Below, one piece after another: positions 1 through 4,811 of a stretch of DNA of 6,894 nucleotides (positions within the stretch are counted from its first letter, which is position 1; each line of letters opens with the position of its first letter). The stretch lies in assembly GCA_902796295.1 (NCBI GenBank), contig CADBOL010000021.1, positions 1 through 6,894 on the forward strand, read 5' to 3'. Below the pieces are notes generated by a model that worked only from the letters and a program-made list of their open reading frames with translations, did no database searches and had not been told where the DNA came from. Origin of the DNA: Oscillospiraceae bacterium (GTDB lineage: Bacteria; Bacillota; Clostridia; Oscillospirales; Acutalibacteraceae). Made by a program: the position numbers and the translations under genes.

Positions 1-1
1 C

Positions 2-37
2 GGATTCCTGCTGACGGTCGGCAGTTATGTACAGTAA
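2..37 (+). CDS. possible 3' end of an upstream gene (11 codons and stop)
   Basis: One forward frame reads GFLLTVGSYVQ and stops at TAA (35-37), 18 bp before a strong terminator hairpin. The spacing is typical of a gene end, and the hydrophobic residues would fit a membrane protein tail. Another frame stays open through the terminator and is therefore unlikely. Only 11 codons are visible, so no function can be given, and even the coding status is uncertain. Confidence 0.35.
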   Translation, partial: GFLLTVGSYVQ

Positions 38-55
38 ATAACAAACAGCGAAAGC

Positions 56-87
56 GCCGTGCGGTGATATGCCGCACGGCTTTTTTT
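56..87 (+). terminator. intrinsic terminator of the upstream unit
   Basis: A perfect 9-bp GC-rich stem (56-64 with 72-80, GCCGTGCGG/CCGCACGGC) encloses a 7-nt loop and is followed at once by seven T (81-87). This is a textbook rho-independent terminator for plus-strand transcription entering from the left edge. It isolates the toxin-antitoxin promoter downstream from read-through. Confidence 0.93.
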
Positions 88-152
88 GTCTGTAATCTGT
101 CAACAGAATACTTTTATAGTGAATATTAAAAAATCTATTATTGTAAAAACTG

Positions 153-181
153 TTGACATACCCTATTATATAGGGTATAAT
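153..181 (+). promoter_or_regulatory. consensus sigma-A promoter of the toxin-antitoxin operon
   Basis: The -35 box TTGACA (153-158) and the -10 box TATAAT (176-181) both match consensus exactly and are separated by the optimal 17 bp. Transcription should start near 188. That makes the GTG at 186 an unlikely start codon and supports the ATG at 204. So strong a promoter is expected to be held down by a repressor, and an inverted repeat fills its spacer. Confidence 0.93.
158..178. promoter_or_regulatory. inverted-repeat operator inside the toxin-antitoxin promoter
   Basis: Two perfect 8-bp arms, ATACCCTA (158-165) and TAGGGTAT (171-178), flank a 5-bp centre. The repeat fills the spacer between -35 and -10 and overlaps the first three bases of the -10 box, so a bound protein would block RNA polymerase. 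In type II systems the antitoxin, alone or with the toxin, commonly represses its own operon. The Xre-type helix-turn-helix antitoxin encoded downstream is therefore the likely ligand. The repeat is seen directly; its binding partner is inferred. Confidence 0.8.
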
Positions 182-203
182 TAACGTGAAAAGTGGTGAA
201 GAA

Positions 204-545
204 ATGACAAGGGAATTTGTAATACTTCCTGAATTTGATAAAAGATGGAAAGAAATCGGGTTTACTGATAAAGAACTGAAAACACTTCAAGAAGAACTTA
301 CAATCACGCCAAATAAAGGAGATCTGATGCAGGGTACTGGCGGATTGCGTAAAATCAGAATTGCTTTTGACGGCAGGGGAAAAAGCGGAAGTGCAAGAGT
401 ATGTTATGTTGATTTTGCTGTATATGAAAAAATCTATTTGATTACTGCGTATACTAAAAATGAAAAAGACAATTTAAGCAAAGAAGAACGAAATGAAGTT
501 AAACGATTAATCGGATTACTCAAAGATTCACTGGACAGGAGATGA
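204..545 (+). CDS. type II toxin, RelE/HigB-like family
   Basis: This predicted toxin has 113 residues, the usual length for HigB/RelE-type mRNA interferases, which cleave mRNA at the ribosome when their antitoxin is lost. The recognisable core runs from about residue 37 to 92: a GDLMQGTGGLRKIRIA stretch, then SARVCYVDF, then IYLITAYTKNEKDNLS, and finally a charged C-terminal helix. This order of a basic strand, an R-x-x-Y-x-D strand and a K-N-E-K-x-x-L-S segment is typical of the HigB-2/RelE group. Substrate specificity cannot be read from it. The ATG at 204 is chosen because GGTGAAG lies just upstream. The in-frame GTG at 186 lies at the predicted transcription start and has no ribosome site. 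The antitoxin gene follows after 4 bp. The toxin-first order is the HigBA arrangement. Base composition is much more AT-rich than that of genes to the right (positions 421-480 have 13 G/C in 60). Confidence 0.85.
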   Translation: MTREFVILPEFDKRWKEIGFTDKELKTLQEELTITPNKGDLMQGTGGLRKIRIAFDGRGKSGSARVCYVDFAVYEKIYLITAYTKNEKDNLSKEERNEVKRLIGLLKDSLDRR

Positions 546-549
546 TAAT

Positions 550-861
550 ATGGGAGTATTTGAAAGCATTATAAAAGGTTTAAACGAAGCAATTGATTAT
601 GAACAGGGAAATGGCTCTGCAAGAGTTGCAAAATGTACTGTAAACCCCGTTCCGGAATTCAATGCTCAACAAATTAAAAATGTCAGACTTTCACTTGGAA
701 TGACACAAGTTACTTTCGCCGAAGTAATGGGAGTATCTCCAAAAACTGTTGAGGCGTGGGAAGCAGGCACAAATAAACCTATCGGCTCTGCGAGAAGATT
801 TCTGAGCGTGCTTCAAACCGATCCTTCAATGCTTACAAAATGTGATATTATTTCGGCATGA
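550..861 (+). CDS. Xre-family helix-turn-helix antitoxin (HigA-like)
   Basis: The protein has 103 residues and is predicted to neutralise the upstream toxin and repress the shared promoter. Residues from about 40 to 95 form an Xre/Cro-type DNA-binding domain. The helix-turn-helix core spans residues 51-73 (MTQVTFAEVMGVSPKTVEAW and onward), followed by the EAGTNKP turn and a last helix, ARRFLSVLQTDP. The first 35 or so residues lack a clear fold and are the likely toxin-binding part, as in HigA-2-type antitoxins. An AGGAGA ribosome site (537-542) overlaps the end of the toxin gene, 7 nt before the ATG, and the genes are 4 bp apart, so translation is probably coupled. The promoter inverted repeat at 158-178 is the natural target. 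A bidirectional terminator follows 13 bp after the stop codon. Confidence 0.88.
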   Translation: MGVFESIIKGLNEAIDYEQGNGSARVAKCTVNPVPEFNAQQIKNVRLSLGMTQVTFAEVMGVSPKTVEAWEAGTNKPIGSARRFLSVLQTDPSMLTKCDIISA

Positions 862-874
862 TTTTTATGTGAAA

Positions 875-914
875 ATCGGAGCTGCAGCAAAACAATTTTT
901 TGCTCAGCTCCGAT
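875..914. terminator. bidirectional terminator between convergent genes
   Basis: A 10-bp stem ATCGGAGCTG/CAGCTCCGAT (875-884 with 905-914) is extended inward by a 7-bp stem AGCAAAA/TTTTGCT (886-892 with 898-904) across a one-base bulge, with a 5-nt loop. T-rich DNA follows on the plus strand (ATTTTATTCTT), and TTTTC follows on the minus strand. It sits between the antitoxin stop and the symporter stop and probably ends transcription from both sides. The T tracts are not perfect. Confidence 0.8.
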
Positions 915-923
915 ATTTTATTC

Positions 924-2441
924 TTATTTCATTTCTTCGTTTTCGGTCATTATATCCTCTTTGAATTCCTCATTCATATTGGGGTAGGCGGAGAGCATCG
1001 GCTCCTCGCTGCTGCCCTTCTTGCGTGCGAAGTAATTCTTTGTGATTTTGACCACAAGGCCGTTGAGCGCGACAAGGCAGATGAGGTTGGGCACCGCCAT
1101 GAGGCCGTTGAAGGTGTCATCAATCGCCCAGATAAGGTCGCTGTGAATGACGGACGAAGCGGCAATCAGGATTACATAAAGCACCTTGAAGCCGATAACA
1201 ATATATCTGCGCTTTTCCTCGCTGAGTTTTCCGAAGCAGAAATCAACCGCCTTTTCGCCGTAGTATGACCAGGCGATAACCGTTGTGAAGGCAAACAGCG
1301 GCAGGATAACCGAAAATACCACCGTGCCGAATCCGCCGAAATTTGATGAGAACATCGTCATTGACATTACGCTGTCTTCTTTGTCTGTTGTGAGCGTGTT
1401 AAGGTCAAACGTTGTGAGGAACATCAGTGCGGTGAGTGTGCAGATGATGAGACTGTCAAAGAATACCTCAAATACGCCCCAGAGGCCCTGCTTTACGGGC
1501 TCTCTTGTTTCGGAGGCGGAGTGAGCTATGACGGATGAACCGAGGCCCGCTTCATTTGAGAATACGCCTCTTGCCATACCTTTTCTGATAACCTGTGAGA
1601 AGGAATAGCCGAGGATTCCGCCGCCCGCGGCTTTGAAATTGAATGCCTTTGTAAAAATGAGTGAGAGTGCCGACGGGAGATTCTTTATATTCATTACAAT
1701 AGCTATGACTGCCATGATTATGAAGAGCAGAGACATAAACGGAACGAGCATCGAAGCGACCTTGCCTATGCGCTTGATGCCGCCGAGTATGACTATCGCA
1801 GTGACAACCGCGACAACAACGCCGACTATGAATCTGACTGTTTCCGTATTCTGCGAGGAGGTTGCTCTTGCGTATGCCTCGGAAAGAGTGCCGGATATCT
1901 TGTTTGTCTGCACGCCGCTCATTCCTATCGCGGCAAAGGCGCAGAATATGGCGGCAAGATAGGCGAGCCACTTCCATTTAAGACCGTTTGCTATATAGTA
2001 AAAAGCGCCGCCCGAGAGGTTGCCTTTCTTATCTCTCTTTCTGAAATAAAGACCGAGCACGTTTTCGCTGTAGTTTGTGACCATACCGAAAAACGCGGAG
2101 ACCCACATCCAGAATACCGCGCCTGGGCCGCCCGTGAGTATGGCGGAAACAACGCCGATAATGTTGCCCGTGCCGACAGTGCCGGATATTGCGGTCGAGA
2201 ATGCTTCAAACTGAGATACCGACTGCAGTCTGCCGTCCTTGACCTTCTTTTTGCCGAGACCCTTGAGAGTGGGTATAATCGTCGTGTTGAGCGACTCGCC
2301 GAAATGAGTCACCTGCAGGAATTTCGTGCGCACGGTGAGCAGAATTCCCGTGCCGAGAATGAGGATGATTACGGGCCATCCCCAGACAATACCGTTAACG
2401 GTATTATTGACGTTTTCGATTGCCGTTATTATTTTTTCCAA
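924..2441 (-). CDS. sodium:alanine/glycine symporter, AGCS family
   Basis: This integral membrane protein has 505 residues, close to the usual length of the alanine or glycine:cation symporter family (AgcS/AlsT/GlyP type), which moves alanine or glycine with sodium. Family signatures are clear: SGTVGTGNI near residues 86-94, GGPGAVFWMWVSAFFGM near 104-120, SGGAFYYI near 143-150, and MARGVFSNEAGLGSS near 289-303. About ten or eleven hydrophobic segments can be seen. The last 40 or so residues form a charged, acidic cytoplasmic tail. The start is TTG (2441-2439), with GGAGAGG about ten bases upstream and no nearby ATG; alignable sequence begins at once. The gene is monocistronic here. Its leader carries a tandem glycine riboswitch and an intrinsic terminator, so the substrate or signal is very probably glycine. 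Whether the carrier works for uptake or release in vivo cannot be read from the sequence. Confidence 0.95.
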   Translation of the reverse strand: MEKIITAIENVNNTVNGIVWGWPVIILILGTGILLTVRTKFLQVTHFGESLNTTIIPTLKGLGKKKVKDGRLQSVSQFEAFSTAISGTVGTGNIIGVVSAILTGGPGAVFWMWVSAFFGMVTNYSENVLGLYFRKRDKKGNLSGGAFYYIANGLKWKWLAYLAAIFCAFAAIGMSGVQTNKISGTLSEAYARATSSQNTETVRFIVGVVVAVVTAIVILGGIKRIGKVASMLVPFMSLLFIIMAVIAIVMNIKNLPSALSLIFTKAFNFKAAGGGILGYSFSQVIRKGMARGVFSNEAGLGSSVIAHSASETREPVKQGLWGVFEVFFDSLIICTLTALMFLTTFDLNTLTTDKEDSVMSMTMFSSNFGGFGTVVFSVILPLFAFTTVIAWSYYGEKAVDFCFGKLSEEKRRYIVIGFKVLYVILIAASSVIHSDLIWAIDDTFNGLMAVPNLICLVALNGLVVKITKNYFARKKGSSEEPMLSAYPNMNEEFKEDIMTENEEMK

Positions 2442-2470
2442 TATATATCTTCCTCTCCGGCTGAGAATGC

Positions 2471-2503
2471 AAAAAAGAAGCCGGCAAACAATTTGCTGAC
2501 TTC
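2471..2503 (-). terminator. riboswitch expression-platform terminator before the symporter
   Basis: In the minus-strand transcript, GAAGTCAGCAAA (2503-2492) pairs with TTTGCCGGCTTC (2488-2477) across a TTG loop. Eleven of twelve positions pair, including one G-U and excepting one A-C mismatch. Six T follow (2476-2471). The hairpin lies between the second glycine aptamer and the ribosome site of the symporter gene, the usual place for a transcription attenuator. Outer bases CTGAGAA (2507-2501) and TTCTCAG (2467-2461) could form an alternative longer stem. Confidence 0.87.
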
Positions 2504-2533
2504 TCAGAGAAATATCTTTAATACTTCATCACG

Positions 2534-2611
2534 CCCCGTCCTTTTGCCTGAGAGATTGACGGATTTCTCCGTTTGCACCTTCGGCACCCAAATCAATGGG
2601 ATTCTCCGGGG
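2534..2611 (-). ncRNA. glycine riboswitch, second (canonical) aptamer
   Basis: The minus strand carries the hallmark glycine-aptamer core: GGAGA at the 5' side, GTGCCGAAGGTGCAAACGG (2587-2569), and AATCTCTCAGGCAAAAGGAC (2557-2538). P1 can form from CCCC (2611-2608) and GGGG (2537-2534). P3a is CCCA/TGGG, and P3b is ACGGA/TCCGT closed by GAAA. The match to the known gcvT-type glycine aptamer is close, and the AGCS gene downstream is a classic target of this riboswitch class. It senses glycine and is expected to control the terminator at 2471-2503. Confidence 0.95.
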
Positions 2612-2618
2612 TTTGTCA

Positions 2619-2689
2619 GCAAACAGTCTTTTTTTCCCGAGCGTTTTACGCCTTAGGAGCCGCGAAGAGCGCGGATCTTTCCTGCATGC
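2619..2689 (-). ncRNA. glycine riboswitch, first (divergent) aptamer of a tandem pair
   Basis: Just upstream of the canonical aptamer the transcript shows the same architecture with weaker identity. AGGAAAGAT is followed by a stable hairpin CCGCG/CGCGG (2674-2660), then CTCCTAAGGCGTAAAACGC (2659-2641), then TCGGG, an A run and GAC. This lines up, segment by segment and without gaps over 20 positions, with the first aptamer of the Vibrio cholerae tandem riboswitch as I remember it (GAAG-x-x-GUAAA-x-C-x-x-UC-x-GG). P1 pairs GCATGCAG (2689-2682) with CTGTTTGC (2626-2619), with one mismatch and one wobble. It departs from consensus at TCGGG for TCAGG and AAAGAC for AAGGAC, so glycine binding by this copy is uncertain. 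It may mainly stabilise the second aptamer. Confidence 0.8.
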
Positions 2690-2727
2690 CTCAACCACAT
2701 TATTTATTTTTCATAATCGCAAAGTGT

Positions 2728-2755
2728 ATTATATCACATAAATCCGTATTTGCAA
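2728..2755 (-). promoter_or_regulatory. promoter of the riboswitch-symporter unit
   Basis: Read on the minus strand, the -10 box is TATAAT (2733-2728), preceded by an extended -10 TG one base upstream. A -35-like TTGCAA (2755-2750) lies 16 bp away. Transcription should begin near 2721, about 30 nt before the first aptamer, giving an untranslated leader of about 280 nt that contains both aptamers and the terminator. Confidence 0.82.
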
Positions 2756-2767
2756 GGATTTTTTCTT

Positions 2768-2808
2768 AAAAAAGATATCCGGTTTCAAACCTGTCCGGCT
2801 CCGGAATC
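2768..2808 (-). terminator. possible second terminator after the 5S gene
   Basis: On the minus strand GATTCCGG (2808-2801) can pair with CCGGATATC (2782-2774) across one bulged base. The loop is long (about 18 nt), and TTTTTT follows (2773-2768). It lies between the 5S unit and the symporter promoter and could catch read-through from the first hairpin, whose T tract is poor. The bulge and long loop make this a weak call. Confidence 0.35.
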
Positions 2809-2852
2809 TCCCGGCGGCGGATAAGGGATGAAAAACCTTTGTATAAGTGAAA

Positions 2853-2874
2853 CAACCGCCCTATTGGGCGGTTG
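2853..2874 (-). terminator. hairpin terminator of the 5S rRNA unit
   Basis: A perfect 9-bp stem CAACCGCCC/GGGCGGTTG encloses a 4-nt loop, starting about 9 nt after the 3' end of the 5S gene. In the minus-strand direction it is followed by TTTCACTT, a short and interrupted T tract. Its position and strength fit an rRNA terminator, though termination may be incomplete. Confidence 0.72.
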
Positions 2875-2882
2875 CTGCTTGT

Positions 2883-2998
2883 GTTGGCGTCTTCCTATCT
2901 TCCCGGGGCGCTGCCGCCCAAGTATTGTCGGCACTATTGAGCTTAACTACCGTGTTCGGGATGGGAACGGGTGGACCCTCAATGTCATCAACACCAAC
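2883..2998 (-). rRNA. rrf: 5S ribosomal RNA (stand-alone copy)
   Basis: The minus strand contains the universally conserved 5S core ACCCGTTCCCATCCCGAACA with CGG and AGTTAAGCTC after it, then GTGCCGA, the GGGCGGCAGCGCCC hairpin and AGGAAGACGCC. The ends pair as helix I: GTTGGTGTT at the 5' end with GACGCCAAC at the 3' end, nine consecutive pairs including two G-U. The length of about 116 nt is normal, and the exact ends are uncertain by one or two bases. 5S rRNA is part of the large ribosomal subunit. No 23S or 16S gene is attached upstream; instead the gene has its own promoter and abuts a divergent protein gene, so this is a dispersed 5S copy and not the end of an rRNA operon. Confidence 0.96.
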
Positions 2999-2999
2999 T

Positions 3000-3020
3000 G
3001 AAAAACGTTCGGCGTTTTTC
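3000..3020 (-). other. leader hairpin just upstream of 5S rRNA
   Basis: Between the predicted start of transcription (about 3027) and the mature 5' end of 5S RNA, the transcript can form a perfect 8-bp stem GAAAAACG/CGTTTTTC with a 5-nt loop. It ends two bases from the mature 5' end, so it may guide 5' maturation of the precursor. There is no T tract on the minus strand, so it is not a terminator in that direction. The role is inferred. Confidence 0.6.
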
Positions 3021-3033
3021 TGAATGCTCACAT

Positions 3034-3062
3034 ATTATAATCCGCGTTTTTCATTTTGTCAA
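3034..3062 (-). promoter_or_regulatory. consensus promoter of the 5S rRNA gene
   Basis: On the minus strand, TTGACA (3062-3057) and TATAAT (3039-3034) match both consensus boxes exactly at a 17-bp spacing. This is as strong as a sigma-A promoter sequence gets and suits a stable RNA. Transcription should start near 3027, about 29 nt before the mature 5S 5' end. Confidence 0.93.
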
Positions 3063-3118
3063 GTATTTTTTTCAAAAAGAGAGAAATCAATTAAAACAGA
3101 GAATTTTCTGCTGTGCTC

Positions 3119-3147
3119 TTTACTTGAAAACCTTTCCGTGATATTAT
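3119..3147 (+). promoter_or_regulatory. promoter of the SGNH hydrolase operon
   Basis: An extended -10 element TGATATTAT (TG at 3139, hexamer 3142-3147) is preceded by TTTACT (3119-3124) with a 17-bp spacer. Transcription should begin near 3154, giving a leader of about 24 nt that already contains the AAGGAG ribosome site. The -35 is only a partial match. An alternative TTGAAA (3124-3129) is too close to the -10 box. The element is divergent from the 5S promoter, with about 55 bp between the two -35 boxes. Confidence 0.65.
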
Positions 3148-3177
3148 ATCCCCAATAAGAGAAAGGAGAGCATTGTC

Positions 3178-4071
3178 ATGAAGCTCAGAAAACTTATCTC
3201 AATCCTGCTTTGCGCCGTTATGCTTGCCGCCTTATCAGGCACCGGAGCTTACGCCGCAGAGAAAAAACCGTTTTATCTCGTGCTCGGGGATTCAATCGGC
3301 TACGGCTCGGGCCTCATCAATTCCAAAGAGGCTGTTTACGGCAAAATCGTTGCCGACACAAACGGCTATGATTATGCCAATGATGCGATTCCCGGCCACA
3401 CCACAAAAGCGCTGATCGGCCGTCTCGGCGAAGAGAGCGTTGCCGGCCACGTGAAGCAGGCGGATATCATAAGCATTTCAATCGGCGGCAACAACTTCCT
3501 TCTCGGCAATATTTTGCAGCTGCTTTTTGATCTGATTGTCAGAAACGATCTCACACTGGCAAATGAAATCATCGACGGCTTCCGCACGGATTATGACACA
3601 ATCATAAAGACAATTCATTCGATGAATCCGGATGCGGTAATCCTTATGCAGACTCTTTATAACCCCCAGACCGGTACTGTCGGCGAGGCATATCAGGTTT
3701 CGCTCGATATGCTGAATGATGCAATAAAAGAATACGCCGAAGAAAACCCGGGCGAAATCGAGATAGTCGATGTCGCGTCAAAGCTTACCGCTGACGATAT
3801 AGCCAGGGACGGCATTCATCCGAGTGTCAGCGGCAATGAAAAAATCGCTGTTGCCGTGCTCGAAAAGCTCAAGGAGCTCGGTCTCGGAGAAAAAACCGAG
3901 CCGGTTATAGTCACCAAAGGTATGGATATAATCACCGGCGGAGTTTTCAACTACCCGCTTCGTATTTACGGCGGTATTCTTGAATTTTTGAGTTTTTTCA
4001 CACAATTGTTTGCTTCCAAAATCTTTGATTTGATAAAACCCGCACCCCCTCTGCCTCTGAGCATCATCTGA
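3178..4071 (+). CDS. secreted SGNH/GDSL-family hydrolase
   Basis: This 297-residue predicted lipase or esterase-like enzyme is exported by a typical signal peptide: basic MKLRK, a hydrophobic core at residues 6-19, and a cleavage site after AYA near residue 26. The four SGNH blocks are present. Block I is LGDSIGYG with nucleophile Ser39, block II is the glycine at 73 (DAIPGHTT), block III is SIGGNNF with G104 and N106, and block V is DGIHPSVSG with Asp211 and His214. The enzyme should hydrolyse an ester or acyl bond outside the membrane; the substrate cannot be deduced. After the catalytic domain (ending near 236) comes an unusual hydrophobic and aromatic tail of about 60 residues, ending in a proline-rich stretch, that may bind a membrane or partner. 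An AAGGAG site lies about 9 nt before the ATG. An AlkZ-related gene follows after 8 bp. Confidence 0.9.
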   Translation: MKLRKLISILLCAVMLAALSGTGAYAAEKKPFYLVLGDSIGYGSGLINSKEAVYGKIVADTNGYDYANDAIPGHTTKALIGRLGEESVAGHVKQADIISISIGGNNFLLGNILQLLFDLIVRNDLTLANEIIDGFRTDYDTIIKTIHSMNPDAVILMQTLYNPQTGTVGEAYQVSLDMLNDAIKEYAEENPGEIEIVDVASKLTADDIARDGIHPSVSGNEKIAVAVLEKLKELGLGEKTEPVIVTKGMDIITGGVFNYPLRIYGGILEFLSFFTQLFASKIFDLIKPAPPLPLSII

Positions 4072-4079
4072 ACCCGGAA

Positions 4080-4757
4080 ATGAAAAAATTTGATTTTTAT
4101 ATCGAAAAAAAAGAAGACCTGATTGAAGCGGTACATGAATTCGGATTTGTACCGCTTTTCCGCAACTCCGTGCCCGGCTTCTCCGTCGCGGAGCACGTCT
4201 CGCCGAAGGCGTGGTTTTCCTCCGAAGAGGGAGTATGGGAATGGAAGGGCCCCGTCATCCGCGAAACCGGCTGCGCTTACGGCAAATTCTTTGAAAATAA
4301 AGCCGTTTTCATCGACAGGGAAATATTCCCCGATTTTGCAAATTACCGCCGTGACGGCTATGATTTCGACGCCCGTTTTGAGGACGGCCTCGCGCCGTAT
4401 AAAGACAAGCAGCTCTATGACCTGCTCGCGGAAAACTCTCCCGTAATCTCAAAGCGCCTCAAATATAAAGGCGGATATGTCAGGGGCGGCAAAACCGGGT
4501 TTGACACGGTCATCACACGGCTTCAGTCGCAGTGCTACGCCGTCATCAGCGATTTTGTGTATCAGCTTGACAAAAACGGCAATACCTACGGCTGGGGAGT
4601 CGCGGAATACTCGACCCCGGAAGCTCTGATGGGTGAAGATTTCACCGGCAGAGTCTATTCAAGGGAACCGGAGGAATCGTATGAAATCCTCTTTTCCCGG
4701 CTGAAAGAACTTCTGCCCCGCGCGGATGAAAAAGTGATAAAGAAACTGCTGAAATAA
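4080..4757 (+). CDS. conserved AlkZ-related protein of unproven function
   Basis: This cytoplasmic protein has 225 residues, no signal peptide and no membrane segment. I recognise it as a conserved protein of Clostridia usually labelled AlkZ-related, distantly similar to the AlkZ/YcaQ winged-helix DNA glycosylases that remove alkylated or cross-linked bases. Distinctive segments are VPLFRNSVPGFSVAEH (24-39), WEWKGPV (53-59), FPDFANYRRDGYDFDARFED (83-102), GFDTVITRLQSQCYAVISDF (140-159) and YGWGVAEYSTPE (170-181). It is much shorter than AlkZ itself (about 400 residues), so activity should not be assumed. It begins 8 bp after the hydrolase stop and shares its promoter, but the ribosome site is weak (GGAA directly at the ATG), which suggests translation coupled to the upstream gene. 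The two products have no obvious common pathway. A terminator follows about 60 bp downstream. Confidence 0.7.
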   Translation: MKKFDFYIEKKEDLIEAVHEFGFVPLFRNSVPGFSVAEHVSPKAWFSSEEGVWEWKGPVIRETGCAYGKFFENKAVFIDREIFPDFANYRRDGYDFDARFEDGLAPYKDKQLYDLLAENSPVISKRLKYKGGYVRGGKTGFDTVITRLQSQCYAVISDFVYQLDKNGNTYGWGVAEYSTPEALMGEDFTGRVYSREPEESYEILFSRLKELLPRADEKVIKKLLK

Positions 4758-4811
4758 CTGAATCCGAAAACCCGGTATGGTCAATATATCCCGGAATTAC
4801 CCGTTACAAAT

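Noticed and set aside
186..203. GTG at 186 as the toxin start codon
   Set aside because: It lies at the predicted transcription start, five bases after the -10 box, with no room for a ribosome site. ATG at 204 has GGTGAAG just upstream, and the family-like sequence begins there.
900..1268. 122-codon plus-strand open frame opposite the symporter
   Set aside because: It starts in the terminator and is antisense to the AGCS gene. There is no ribosome site and no family resemblance.
2304..2741. 145-codon plus-strand frame, and a 64-codon minus-strand frame at 2504-2698
   Set aside because: Both run across the glycine riboswitch, whose conserved RNA core explains the sequence. Neither has credible protein features.
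3097..3110. Imperfect palindrome CAGAGAATTTTCTG upstream of the hydrolase promoter
   Set aside because: It is short, AT-rich, has one mismatched pair, and has no linked regulator. It is likely chance.
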